Assembly: GCF_027744825.2 (NCBI RefSeq)
Contig: NC_071350.1
Span: forward strand, 248,001 to 312,000
DNA length: 64,000 bases
Source of the DNA: Synchiropus splendidus
Lineage: Eukaryota > Chordata > Actinopteri > Syngnathiformes > Callionymidae
Direction: 5' to 3'
The position numbers and the translations under genes are program-made. The notes beneath the pieces are model-generated. The model had not been told where the DNA came from, ran no database searches, and saw only the letters and a program-made list of their open reading frames with translations. Of the stretch, positions 53,955 through 64,000 are shown in pieces. Every line of letters starts with the position of its first letter. Position 1 is the stretch's first letter.

Positions 53955-56900
53955 ACCCACCTTATCTCAGGCTGAAAAGCGTTTTTGTGCATTGTGCCAT
54001 AACTTTTCAGGGAAGCTTCAGAACATAAAATTTTAACCTCCCACTATAGCAGAAAGGGTCTTTCTAGTAGTTGCACATCAAATCTAAGCTGTCTGAAGTG
54101 TTTTTCAAAAGTTATCAACACTTTTATGTTTGGCGTTCCGAAACCCACCTTATCTCAGGCTGAAAAGCGTTTTTGTGCATTGTGCCATAACTTTTCAGGG
54201 AAGCTTCAGAACATGAAATTTTAACCTCCCACTATAGCAGAAAGGGTCTTTCTAGTAGTTGCACATCAAATCTAAACTGTCTGAAGTGTTTTTCCAAAGT
54301 TATCAACACTTTTATGTTTGGCGTTCCGAAACCCACCTTATCTCAGGCTGAAAAGCGTTTTTACGCATTGTGCCATAACTTTTCAGGGAAGCCTCAGAAC
54401 ATGAAATTTTAACCTCCCACTATAGCAGAAAGGGTCTTTCTAGTAGGTGCACATCAAATCTAAGCTCTCTGAAGTGTTTTTCGAAAGTTATCAACACTTT
54501 TATGTTTGGCGTTCCGAAACCCACCTTATCTCAGGCTGAAAAGCGTTTTTGTGCATTGTGCCATAACTTTTCAGGGAAGCTTCAGAACATGAAATTTTAA
54601 CCTCCCACTATAGCAGAAAGGGTCTTTCTAGTAGTTGCACATCAAATCTAAACTGTCTGAAGTGTTTTTCCAAAGTTATCAACACTTTTATGTTTGGCGT
54701 TCCGAAACCCACCTTATCTCAGGCTGAAAAGCGTTTTTGTGCATTGTGCCATAACTTTTCAGGGAAGCTTCAGAACATGAAATTTTAACCTCCCACTATA
54801 TCAGAAAGGGTCTTTCTAGTAGTTGCACATCAAATCTAAGCTGTCTGAAGTGTTTTTCAAAAGTTATCAACACTTTTATGTTTGGCGTTCCGAAACCCAC
54901 CTTATCTCAGGCTGAAAAGCGTTTTTGTGCATTGTGCCATAACTTTTCAGGAAAGCTTCAGAACATGAAATTTTAACCTCCCACTATAGCAGAAAGGGTC
55001 TTTCTAGTAGTTGCAAATCAAATCTAAACTGTCTGAAGTGTTTTTCCAAAGTTATCAACACTTTTATGTTTGGCGTTCCGAAACCCACCTTATCTCAGGC
55101 TGAAAAGCGTTTTTGTGCATTGTGCCATAACTTTTCAGGGAAGCTTCAGAACATGAAATTTTAACCTCCCACTATAGCAGAAAGGGTCTTTCTAGTAGGT
55201 GCACATCAAATCTAAGCTCTCTGAAGTGTTTTTCGAAAGTTATGAACACTTTTATGTTTGGCGTTCCGAAACCCACCTTATCTCAGGCTGAAAAGCGTTT
55301 TTGTGCATTGTGCCATAACTTTTCAGGGAAGCTTCAGAACATGAAATTTTAACCTCCCACTATAGCAGAAAGGGTCTTTCTAGTAGTTGCACATCAAATC
55401 TAAACTGTCTGAAGTGTTTTTGCAAAGTTATTAACACTTTTATGTTTGGCGTTCCGAAACCCACCTTATCTCAGGCTGAAAAGCGTTTTTGTGCATTGTG
55501 CCATAACTTTTCAGGGAAGCTTCAGAACATGAAATTTTAACCTCCCACTATAGCAGAAAGGGTCTTTCTAGTAGTTGCACATCAAATCTAAACTGTCTGA
55601 AGTGTTTTTCCAAAGTTATCAACACTTTTATGTTTGGCGTTCCGAAACCCACCTTATCTCAGGCTGAAAAGCGTTTTTACGCATTGTGCCATAACTTTTC
55701 AGGGAAGCTTCAGAACATGAAATTTTAACCTCCCACTATAGCAGAAAGGGTCTTTCTAGTAGGTGCACATCAAATCTAAGCTGTCTGAAGTGTTTTTCAA
55801 AAGTTATCAACACTTTTATGTTTGGCGTTCCGAAACCCACCTTATCTCAGGCTGAAAAGCGTTTTTGTGCATTGTGCCATAACTTTACAGGAAAGCTTCA
55901 GAACATGAAATTTTAACCTCCCACTATAGCAGAAAGGGTCTTTCTAGTAGTTGCACATCAAATCTAAACTGTCTGAAGTGTTTTTCCAAAGTTATCAACA
56001 CTTTTATGTTTGGCGTTCCGAAACCCACCTTATCTCAGGCTGAAAAGCGTTTTTACGCATTGTGCCATAACTTTTCAGGGAAGCTTCAGAACATGAAATT
56101 TTAACCTCCCACTATAGCAGAAAGGGTCTTTCTAGTAGGTGCACATCAAATCTAAGCTCTCTGAAGTGTTTTTCGAAAGTTATCAACACTTTTATGTTTG
56201 GCGTACCGAAACCCACCTTATCTCAGGCTGAAAAGCGTTTTTGTGCATTGTGCCATAACTTTTCAGGAAAGCTTCAGAACATGAAATTTTAACCTCCCAC
56301 TATAGCAGAAAGGGTCTTTCTAGTAGTTGCACATCAAATCTAAACTGTCTGAAGTGTTTTTCCAAAGTTATTAACACTTTTATGTTTGGCGTTCCGAAAC
56401 CCACCTTATCTCAGGCTGAAAGGCGTTTTTGTGCATTGTGCCATAACTTTTCAGGGAAGCTTCAGAACATGAAATTTTAACCTCCCACTATAGCAGAAAG
56501 GGTCTTTCTAGTAGTTGCACATCAAATCTAAACTGTCTGAAGTGTTTTTCCAAAGTTATCAACACTTTTATGTTTGGCGTTCCGAAACCCACCTTATCTC
56601 AGGCTGAAAAGCGTTTTTGTGCATTGTGCCATAACTTTTCAGGGAAGCTTCAGAACATGAAATTTTAACCTCCCACTATAGCAGAAAGGGTCTTTCTAGT
56701 AGTTGCACATCAAATCTAAACTGTCTGAAGTGTTTTTCCAAAGTTATCAACACTTTTATGTTTGGCGTTCCGAAACCCACCTTATCTCAGGCTGAAAAGC
56801 GTTTTTACGCATTGTGCCATAACCTTTCAGGGAAGCTTCAGAACATGAAATTTTAACCTCCCACTATAGCAGAAAGGGTCTTTCTAGTAGTTGCACATCA

Positions 56901-57526
56901 AATCTAAACTGTCTGAAGTGTTTTTCCAAAGTTATCAACACTTTTATGTTTGGCGTTCCGAAACCCACCTTATCTCAGGCTGAAAAGCGTTTTTACGCAT
57001 TGTGCCATAACTTTTCAGGGAAGCTTCAGAACATGAAATTTTAACCTCCCACTATAGCAGAAAGGGTCTTTCTAGTAGGTGCACATCAAATCTAAGCTCT
57101 CTGAAGTGTTTTTCGAAAGTTATCAACACTTTTATGTTTGGCGTTCCGAAACCCACCTTATCTCAGGCTGAAAAGCGTTTTTGTGCATTGTGCCATAACT
57201 TTTCAGGGAAGCTTCAGAACATGAAATTTTAACCTCCCACTATAGCAGAAAGGGTCTTTCTAGTAGTTGCACATCAAATCTAAACTGTCTGAAGTGTTTT
57301 TCCAAAGTTATTAACACTTTTATGTTTGGCGTTCCGAAACCCACCTTATCTCAGGCTGAAAAGCGTTTTTGTGCATTGTGCCATAACTTTTCAGGGAAGC
57401 TTCAGAACATGAAATTTTAACCTTCCACTATAGCAGAAAGGGTCTTTCTAGTAGTTGCACATCAAATCTAAACTGTCTGAAGTGTTTTTCCAAAGTTATC
57501 AACACTTTTATGTTTGGCGTTCCGAA
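53955..57526 (+). repeat. 19-monomer duplicated block, copy 1
   Basis: Five rare variants (CATAAAAT 54024, AAGCCT 54391, GCAAATC 55013, GTTATGAAC 55244, TGCAAAG 55421) reappear 3572 bp (19 x 188) downstream. The left edge is placed between the monomers at 53767 and 53955, because the preceding units (TTTACAGG with A58 at 53767, AACCTTCC at 57339) differ. The later part of this block contains the 33-mer-offset copy of about 50.1-51.3 kb. Confidence 0.8.
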
Positions 57527-59900
57527 ACCCACCTTATCTCAGGCTGAAAAGCGTTTTTGTGCATTGTGCCATAACTTTTCAGGGAAGCTTCAGAACATAA
57601 AATTTTAACCTCCCACTATAGCAGAAAGGGTCTTTCTAGTAGTTGCACATCAAATCTAAGCTGTCTGAAGTGTTTTTCAAAAGTTATCAACACTTTTATG
57701 TTTGGCGTTCCGAAACCCACCTTATCTCAGGCTGAAAAGCGTTTTTGTGCATTGTGCCATAACTTTTCAGGGAAGCTTCAGAACATGAAATTTTAACCTC
57801 CCACTATAGCAGAAAGGGTCTTTCTAGTAGTTGCACATCAAATCTAAACTGTCTGAAGTGTTTTTCCAAAGTTATCAACACTTTTATGTTTGGCGTTCCG
57901 AAACCCACCTTATCTCAGGCTGAAAAGCGTTTTTACGCATTGTGCCATAACTTTTCAGGGAAGCCTCAGAACATGAAATTTTAACCTCCCACTATAGCAG
58001 AAAGGGTCTTTCTAGTAGGTGCACATCAAATCTAAGCTCTCTGAAGTGTTTTTCGAAAGTTATCAACACTTTTATGTTTGGCGTTCCGAAACCCACCTTA
58101 TCTCAGGCTGAAAAGCGTTTTTGTGCATTGTGCCATAACTTTTCAGGGAAGCTTCAGAACATGAAATTTTAACCTCCCACTATAGCAGAAAGGGTCTTTC
58201 TAGTAGTTGCACATCAAATCTAAACTGTCTGAAGTGTTTTTCCAAAGTTATCAACACTTTTATGTTTGGCGTTCCGAAACCCACCTTATCTCAGGCTGAA
58301 AAGCGTTTTTGTGCATTGTGCCATAACTTTTCAGGGAAGCTTCAGAACATGAAATTTTAACCTCCCACTATATCAGAAAGGGTCTTTCTAGTAGTTGCAC
58401 ATCAAATCTAAGCTGTCTGAAGTGTTTTTCAAAAGTTATCAACACTTTTATGTTTGGCGTTCCGAAACCCACCTTATCTCAGGCTGAAAAGCGTTTTTGT
58501 GCATTGTGCCATAACTTTTCAGGAAAGCTTCAGAACATGAAATTTTAACCTCCCACTATAGCAGAAAGGGTCTTTCTAGTAGTTGCAAATCAAATCTAAA
58601 CTGTCTGAAGTGTTTTTCCAAAGTTATCAACACTTTTATGTTTGGCGTTCCGAAACCCACCTTATCTCAGGCTGAAAAGCGTTTTTGTGCATTGTGCCAT
58701 AACTTTTCAGGGAAGCTTCAGAACATGAAATTTTAACCTCCCACTATAGCAGAAAGGGTCTTTCTAGTAGGTGCACATCAAATCTAAGCTCTCTGAAGTG
58801 TTTTTCGAAAGTTATGAACACTTTTATGTTTGGCGTTCCGAAACCCACCTTATCTCAGGCTGAAAAGCGTTTTTGTGCATTGTGCCATAACTTTTCAGGG
58901 AAGCTTCAGAACATGAAATTTTAACCTCCCACTATAGCAGAAAGGGTCTTTCTAGTAGTTGCACATCAAATCTAAACTGTCTGAAGTGTTTTTGCAAAGT
59001 TATTAACACTTTTATGTTTGGCGTTCCGAAACCCACCTTATCTCAGGCTGAAAAGCGTTTTTGTGCATTGTGCCATAACTTTTCAGGGAAGCTTCAGAAC
59101 ATGAAATTTTAACCTCCCACTATAGCAGAAAGGGTCTTTCTAGTAGTTGCACATCAAATCTAAACTGTCTGAAGTGTTTTTCCAAAGTTATCAACACTTT
59201 TATGTTTGGCGTTCCGAAACCCACCTTATCTCAGGCTGAAAAGCGTTTTTACGCATTGTGCCATAACTTTTCAGGGAAGCTTCAGAACATGAAATTTTAA
59301 CCTCCCACTATAGCAGAAAGGGTCTTTCTAGTAGGTGCACATCAAATCTAAGCTGTCTGAAGTGTTTTTCGAAAGTTATCAACACTTTTATGTTTGGCGT
59401 TCCGAAACCCACCTTATCTCAGGCTGAAAAGCGTTTTTGTGCATTGTGCCATAACTTTTCAGGGAAGCTTCAGAACATGAAATTTTAAACTCCCACTATA
59501 GCAGAAAGGGTCTTTCTAGTAGTTGCACATCAAATCTAAGCTGTCTGAAGTGTTTTTCCAAAGTTATCAACACTTTTATGTTTGGCGTTCCGAAACCCAC
59601 CTTATCTCAGGCTGAAAAGCGTTTTTACGCATTGTGCCATAACTTTTCAGGGAAGCTTCAGAACATGAAATTTTAACCTCCCACTATAGCAGAAAGGGTC
59701 TTTCTAGTAGGTGCACATCAAATCTAAGCTCTCTGAAGTGTTTTTCGAAAGTTATCAACACTTTTATGTTTGGCGTTCCGAAACCCACCTTATCTCAGGC
59801 TGAAAAGCGTTTTTGTGCATTGTGCCAAAACTTTTCAGGAAAGCTTCAGAACATGAAATTTTAACCTCCCACTATAGCAGAAAGGGTCTTTCTAGTAGTT
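57527..59900 (+). repeat. 19-monomer block, partial copy 2
   Basis: It matches 53955 onward at 3572 bp through the TGCAAAG variant at 58993 and the following E and C' units. The match fades by about 59.5-59.9 kb, where monomers carry different private variants (TTAAACTCC near 59488, CCAAAAC at 59828). The right edge is approximate. Confidence 0.7.
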
Positions 59901-60534
59901 GCACATCAAATCTAAACTGTCTGAAGTGTTTTTCCAAAGTTATTAACACTTTTATGTTTGGCGTTCCGAAACCCACCTTATCTCAGGCTGAAAAGCGTTT
60001 TTGTGCATTGTGCCATAACTTTTCAGGGAAGCTTCAGAACATGTAATTTTTACCTCCCACTATAGCAGAAAGGGTCTTTCTAGTAGGTGCACATCAAATC
60101 TAAGCTCTCTGAAGTGTTTTTCGAAAGTTATCAACACTTTTATGTTTGGCGTTCCGAAACCCACCTTATCTCAGGCTGAAAAGCGTTTTTGTGCATTGTG
60201 CCATAACTTTTCAGGGAAGCTTCAGAACATGAAATTTTAACCTCCCACTATAGCAGAAAGGGTCTTTCTAGTAGTTGCACATCAAATCTAAACTGTCTGA
60301 AGTGTTTTTCCAAAGTTATTAACACTTTTATGTTTGGCGTTCCGAAACCCACCTTATCTCAGGCTGAAAAGCGTTTTTGTGCATTGTGCCATAACTTTTC
60401 AGGGAAGCTTCAGAACATGAAATTTTAACCTCCCACTATAGCAGAAAGGGTCTTTCTAGTAGTTGCACATCAAATCTAAACTGTCTGAAGTGTTTTTCCA
60501 AAGTTATCAACACTTTTATGTTTGGCGTTCCGAA

Positions 60535-61098
60535 ACCCACCTTATCTCAGGCTGAAAAGCGTTTTTGTGCATTGTGCCATAACTTTTCAGGGAAGCTTCA
60601 GAACATGAAATTTTAACCTCCCACTATAGCAGAAAGGGTTTTTCTAGTAGTTGCACATCAAATCTAAGCTGTCTGAAGTGTTTTTCAAAAGTTATCAACA
60701 CTTTTATGTTTGGCGTTCCGAAACCCACCTTATCTCAGGCTGAAAAGCGTTTTTGTGCATTGTGCCATAACTTTTCAGGGAAGCTTCAGAACATGAAATT
60801 TTAACCTCCCACTATAGCAGAAAGGGTCTTTCTAGTAGTTGCACATCAAATCTAAACTGTCTGAAGTGCTTTTCCAAAGTTATTAACACTTTTATGTTTG
60901 GCGTTCCGAAACCCACCTTATCTCAGGCTGAAAAGCGTTTTTGTGCATTGTGCCATAACTTTTCAGGGAACCTTCAGAACATGAAATTTTAACCTCCCAC
61001 TATAGCAGAAAGGGTCTTTCTAGTAGTTGCACATCAAATCTAAACTGTCTGAAGTGTTTTTCCAAAGTTATCAACACTTTTATGTTTGGCGTTCCGAA
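60535..61098 (+). repeat. Three-monomer (564 bp) duplication, copy 1
   Basis: The order is A (with GGGTTTTTC at 60636), D (with GTGCTTTTCC at 60866) and E. The E unit has a private AACCTT change (near 60969) that removes its HindIII site. The next 564 bp repeat the first two marks. Confidence 0.85.
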
Positions 61099-61662
61099 AC
61101 CCACCTTATCTCAGGCTGAAAAGCGTTTTTGTGCATTGTGCCATAACTTTTCAGGGAAGCTTCAGAACATGAAATTTTAACCTCCCACTATAGCAGAAAG
61201 GGTTTTTCTAGTAGTTGCACATCAAATCTAAGCTGTCTGAAGTGTTTTTCAAAAGTTATCAACACTTTTATGTTTGGCGTTCCGAAACCCACCTTATCTC
61301 AGGCTGAAAAGCGTTTTTGTGCATTGTGCCATAACTTTTCAGGGAAGCTTCAGAACATGAAATTTTAACCTCCCACTATAGCAGAAAGGGTCTTTCTAGT
61401 AGTTGCACATCAAATCTAAACTGTCTGAAGTGCTTTTCCAAAGTTATTAACACTTTTATGTTTGGCGTTCCGAAACCCACCTTATCTCAGGCTGAAAAGC
61501 GTTTTTGTGCATTGTGCCATAACTTTTCAGGGAAGCTTCAGAACATGAAATTTTAACCTCCCACTATAGCAGAAAGGGTCTTTCTAGTAGTTGCACATCA
61601 AATCTAAACTGTCTGAAGTGTTTTTCCAAAGTTATCAACACTTTTATGTTTGGCGTTCCGAA
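61099..61662 (+). repeat. Three-monomer (564 bp) duplication, copy 2
   Basis: A with GGGTTTTTC (61200), D with GTGCTTTTCC (61430) and E with the normal HindIII site. It is followed by an A unit with a double TG to CC change near 61681 and the AAATGG variant at 61761. Confidence 0.85.
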
Positions 61663-63918
61663 ACCCACCTTATCTCAGGCCCAAAAGCGTTTTTGTGCAT
61701 TGTGCCATAACTTTTCAGGGAAGCTTCAGAACATGAAATTTTAACCTCCCACTATAGCAGAAATGGTCTTTCTAGTAGTTGCACATCAAATCTAAGCTGT
61801 CTGAAGTGTTTTCCAAAAGTTATCAACACTTTTATGTTTGGCGTTCCGAAACCCACCTTATCTCAGGCTGAAAAGCGTTTTTGTGCATTGTGCCATAACT
61901 TTTCAGGAAAGCTTCAGAACATGAAATTTTAACCTCCCACTATAGCAGAAAGGGTCGTTCTAGTAGTTGCACATCAAATCTAAACTGTCTGAAGTGTTTT
62001 TCCAAAGTTATCAACACTTTTATGTTTGGCGTTCCGAAACCCACCTTATCTCAGGCTGAAAAGCGTTTTTGTGCATTGTGCCATAACTTTTCAGGGAAGC
62101 TTCAGAACATGAAATTTTAACCTCCCACTATAGCAGAAAGGGTCTTTCTAGTAGTTGCACATCAAATCTAAGCTGTCTGAAGTGTTTTTCAAAAGTTATC
62201 AACACTTTTATGTTTGGCGTTCCGAAACCCACCTTATCTCAGGCTGAAAAGCGTTTTTGTGCATTGTGCCATAACTTTTCAGGAAAGCTTCAGAACATGA
62301 AATTTTAACCTCCCACTATAGCAGAAAGGGTCTTTCTAGTAGTTGCACATCAAATCTAAACTGTCTGAAGTGTTTTTCCAAAGTTATCAACACTTTTATG
62401 TTTGGCGTTCCGAAACCCACCTTATCTCAGGCTGAAAAGCGTTTTTACGCATTGTGCCATAACTTTTCAGGGAAGCTTCAGAACATGAAATTTTAACCTC
62501 CCACTATAGCAGAAAGGGTCTTTCTAGTAGGTGCACATCAAATCTAAGCTCTCTGAAGTGTTTTTCGAAAGTTATCAACACTTTTATGTTTGGCGTTCCG
62601 AAACCCACCTTATCTCAGGCTGAAAAGCGTTTTTGTGCATTGTGCCATAACTTTTCAGGGAAGCTTCAGAACATGAAATTTTAACCTCCCACTATAGCAG
62701 AAAGGGTCTTTCTAGTAGTTGCACATCAAATCTAAACTGTCTGAAGTGTTTTTCCAAAGTTATCAACACTTTTATGTTTGGCGTTCCGAAACCCACCTTA
62801 TCTCAGGCTGAAAAGCGTTTTTACGCATTGTGCCATAACCTTTCAGGGAAGCTTCAGAACATGAAATTTTAACCTCCCACTATAGCAGAAAGGGTCTTTC
62901 TAGTAGTTGCACATCAAATCTAAACTGTCTGAAGTGTTTTTCCAAAGTTATCAACACTTTTATGTTTGGCGTTCCGAAACCCACCTTATCTCAGGCTGAA
63001 AAGCGTTTTTACGCATTGTGCCATAACTTTTCAGGGAAGCTTCAGAACATGAAATTTTAACCTCCCACTATAGCAGAAAGGGTCTTTCTAGTAGGTGCAC
63101 ATCAAATCTAAGCTCTCTGAAGTGTTTTTCGAAAGTTATCAACACTTTTATGTTTGGCGTTCCGAAACCCACCTTATCTCAGGCTGAAAAGCGTTTTTGT
63201 GCATTGTGCCATAACTTTTCAGGGAAGCTTCAGAACATGAAATTTTAACCTCCCACTATAGCAGAAAGGGTCTTTCTAGTAGTTGCACATCAAATCTAAA
63301 CTGTCTGAAGTGTTTTTCCAAAGTTATTAACACTTTTATGTTTGGCGTTCCGAAACCCACCTTATCTCAGGCTGAAAAGCGTTTTTGTGCATTGTGCCAT
63401 AACTTTTCAGGGAAGCTTCAGAACATGAAATTTTAACCTCCCACTATAGCAGAAAGGGTCTTTCTAGTAGTTGCACATCAAATCTAAACTGTCTGAAGTG
63501 TTTTTCCAAAGTTATCAACACTTTTATGTTTGGCGTTCCGAAACCCACCTTATCTCAGGCTGAAAAGCGTTTTTGTGCATTGTGCCATAACTTTTCAGGG
63601 TAGCTTCAGAACATGAAATTTTAACCTCTCACTATAGCAGAAAGGGTCTTTCTAGTAGTTGCACATCAAATCTAAGCTGTCTGAAGTGTTTTTCAAAAGT
63701 TATCAACACTTTTATGTTTGGCGTTCCGAAACCCACCTTATCTCAGGCTGAAAAGCGTTTTTGTGCATTGTGCCATAACTTTTCAGGAAAGCTTCAGAAC
63801 ATGAAATTTTAACCTCCCACTATAGCAGAAAGGGTCTTTCTAGTAGTTGCACATCAAATCTAAACTGTCTGAAGTGTTTTTCCAAAGTTATCAACACTTT
63901 TATGTTTGGCGTTCCGAA

Positions 63919-64000
63919 ACCCACCTTATCTCAGGCTGAAAAGCGTTTTTACGCATTGTGCCATAACTTTTCAGGGAAGCTTCAGAACATGAAATTCTAA
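63919..64000 (+). repeat. Partial monomer cut by the window edge
   Basis: The first 82 bp of an AC33-34 (type C-like) monomer. It has one private T to C change in the last bases (GAAATTCTAA, at 63997). The array evidently continues beyond the window. Confidence 0.9.

Larger units (their letters stand above)
1..64000 (+). repeat. 188-bp tandem satellite array, probable centromeric or pericentromeric
   Basis: The motif ACCCACC recurs at 1, 189, 377, 565 and so on in steps of exactly 188 bp, and the last start is at 63919. This gives 340 full monomers plus a partial one. All units are in one orientation and no other sequence interrupts them. The only net length changes seen are two single-base deletions (monomers at 30457 and 41172), which are copies of one event. 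The first monomer has 73 G+C in 188 bases (about 39%). Monomers differ mostly at a few diagnostic positions (33-34, 58, 117, 134, 137, 153, 162) plus scattered private substitutions. Unit length, homogeneity and higher-order structure fit a eukaryotic centromere-type satellite; the centromeric role is inferred, since no protein-binding evidence is visible. The family is not one I recognise. The whole window is gene-free by inspection. Confidence 0.97.
47781..64000 (+). repeat. Dense overlay of duplications (3, 11, 13, 19, 22, 32, 33 and 72 monomers)
   Basis: Rare variants pair at many offsets, each a multiple of 188. Seventy-two monomers (13,536 bp): 47895/61431, 48221/61757 and 48421/61957. 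Thirty-three (6204): AACCTTTC 50617/56821 and AACCTTCC 51217/57421. Thirty-two (6016): 56821/62837. Twenty-two (4136): CTGTTTG 48825/52961 and CCGTAACC 49251/53387. Nineteen (3572): CATAAAAT 54024/57596, TGCAAAG 55421/58993. Thirteen (2444): AAGCCT 51947/54391, GCAAATC 52569/55013 and GTTATGAAC 52800/55244. Eleven (2068): TTTACAGG 53817/55885. Three (564): 60867/61431. Several pairs overlap, so the events are layered. Two accidental open frames and no genes were seen. Confidence 0.85.

Noticed and set aside
59813..60046. Plus-strand open frame of 77 codons
   Set aside because: It starts at a TTG inside the repeat and stays open only because T to A at 59828 destroys the usual TAA. It ends at a stop made by a private A to T at 60044. 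Because 188 is not a multiple of three, the frame shifts in each unit, so this is accidental.
1..64000. CRISPR array
   Set aside because: The repeats are 188 bp, directly abutting, and have no unique spacers or cas genes.
1..64000. rDNA, tRNA clusters or telomeric repeats
   Set aside because: The unit has no tRNA-like boxes in the right arrangement, no recognisable rRNA sequence and no short G-rich telomere motif.
1..64000. A novel gene-based system hidden in the array
   Set aside because: All bases belong to the same 188-bp unit, with stops in every frame apart from two accidental short frames. There is no room for an unrelated locus.

Overview
The whole 64 kb window is one uninterrupted head-to-tail satellite DNA array. 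The unit is 188 bp, taken here from the motif ACCCACC at base 1. I count 340 complete monomers plus an 82-bp partial one (63919-64000). The array enters and leaves the window, so its true length is unknown. All monomers lie in the same orientation. I saw no transposon, RNA gene, unique spacer or credible protein-coding gene. The first monomer is about 61% A+T by hand count. A near-nucleosomal unit, tens of kilobases of homogenised tandem copies and multi-monomer (higher-order) structure are typical of a eukaryotic centromeric or pericentromeric satellite, in an animal or plant. I do not recognise this monomer and cannot name the species. An uninterrupted array this long suggests a long-read assembly.

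Monomers differ at a few linked positions (numbering within the unit): 33-34 GT or AC, 58 G or A, 117 T or G, 134 G or A, 137 G or C, 153 A, C or G, and 162 C or T. These define recurring types. A is GT/G58/T117/G134/G137/A153/C162. B is GT/A58/T117/A134/C153/C162. E is B with G58. D is E with T162. C is AC/G58/G117/G134/C137/G153, and C' is C with G137. F has a B-like left half and a C-like right half. They recur in ordered cassettes such as A-B-C-D-E, A-F-D-E-C' and D-E-C, so the array has an irregular higher-order structure.

Layout: 1-7.4 kb is an irregular cassette mosaic. 7.45-11.6 kb is an 11-monomer (2068 bp) tandem duplication with a recognisable crossover monomer. About 13.3-17.1 kb is a 10-monomer (1880 bp) duplication. 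17.1-29 kb is irregular mosaic. About 29-39.7 kb and 39.7-47.8 kb are two copies of a very large block (57 versus 43 monomers). The difference is explained by a 13-monomer duplication inside the first copy plus one monomer present or absent. 48-64 kb is a dense overlay of duplications with offsets of 3, 11, 13, 19, 22, 32, 33 and 72 monomers. Rare shared variants show that every duplication offset is a whole number of monomers. The interest here is the readable record of in-register unequal exchange, not a gene system. All positions and counts were read by eye; breakpoints are approximate where copies are identical.
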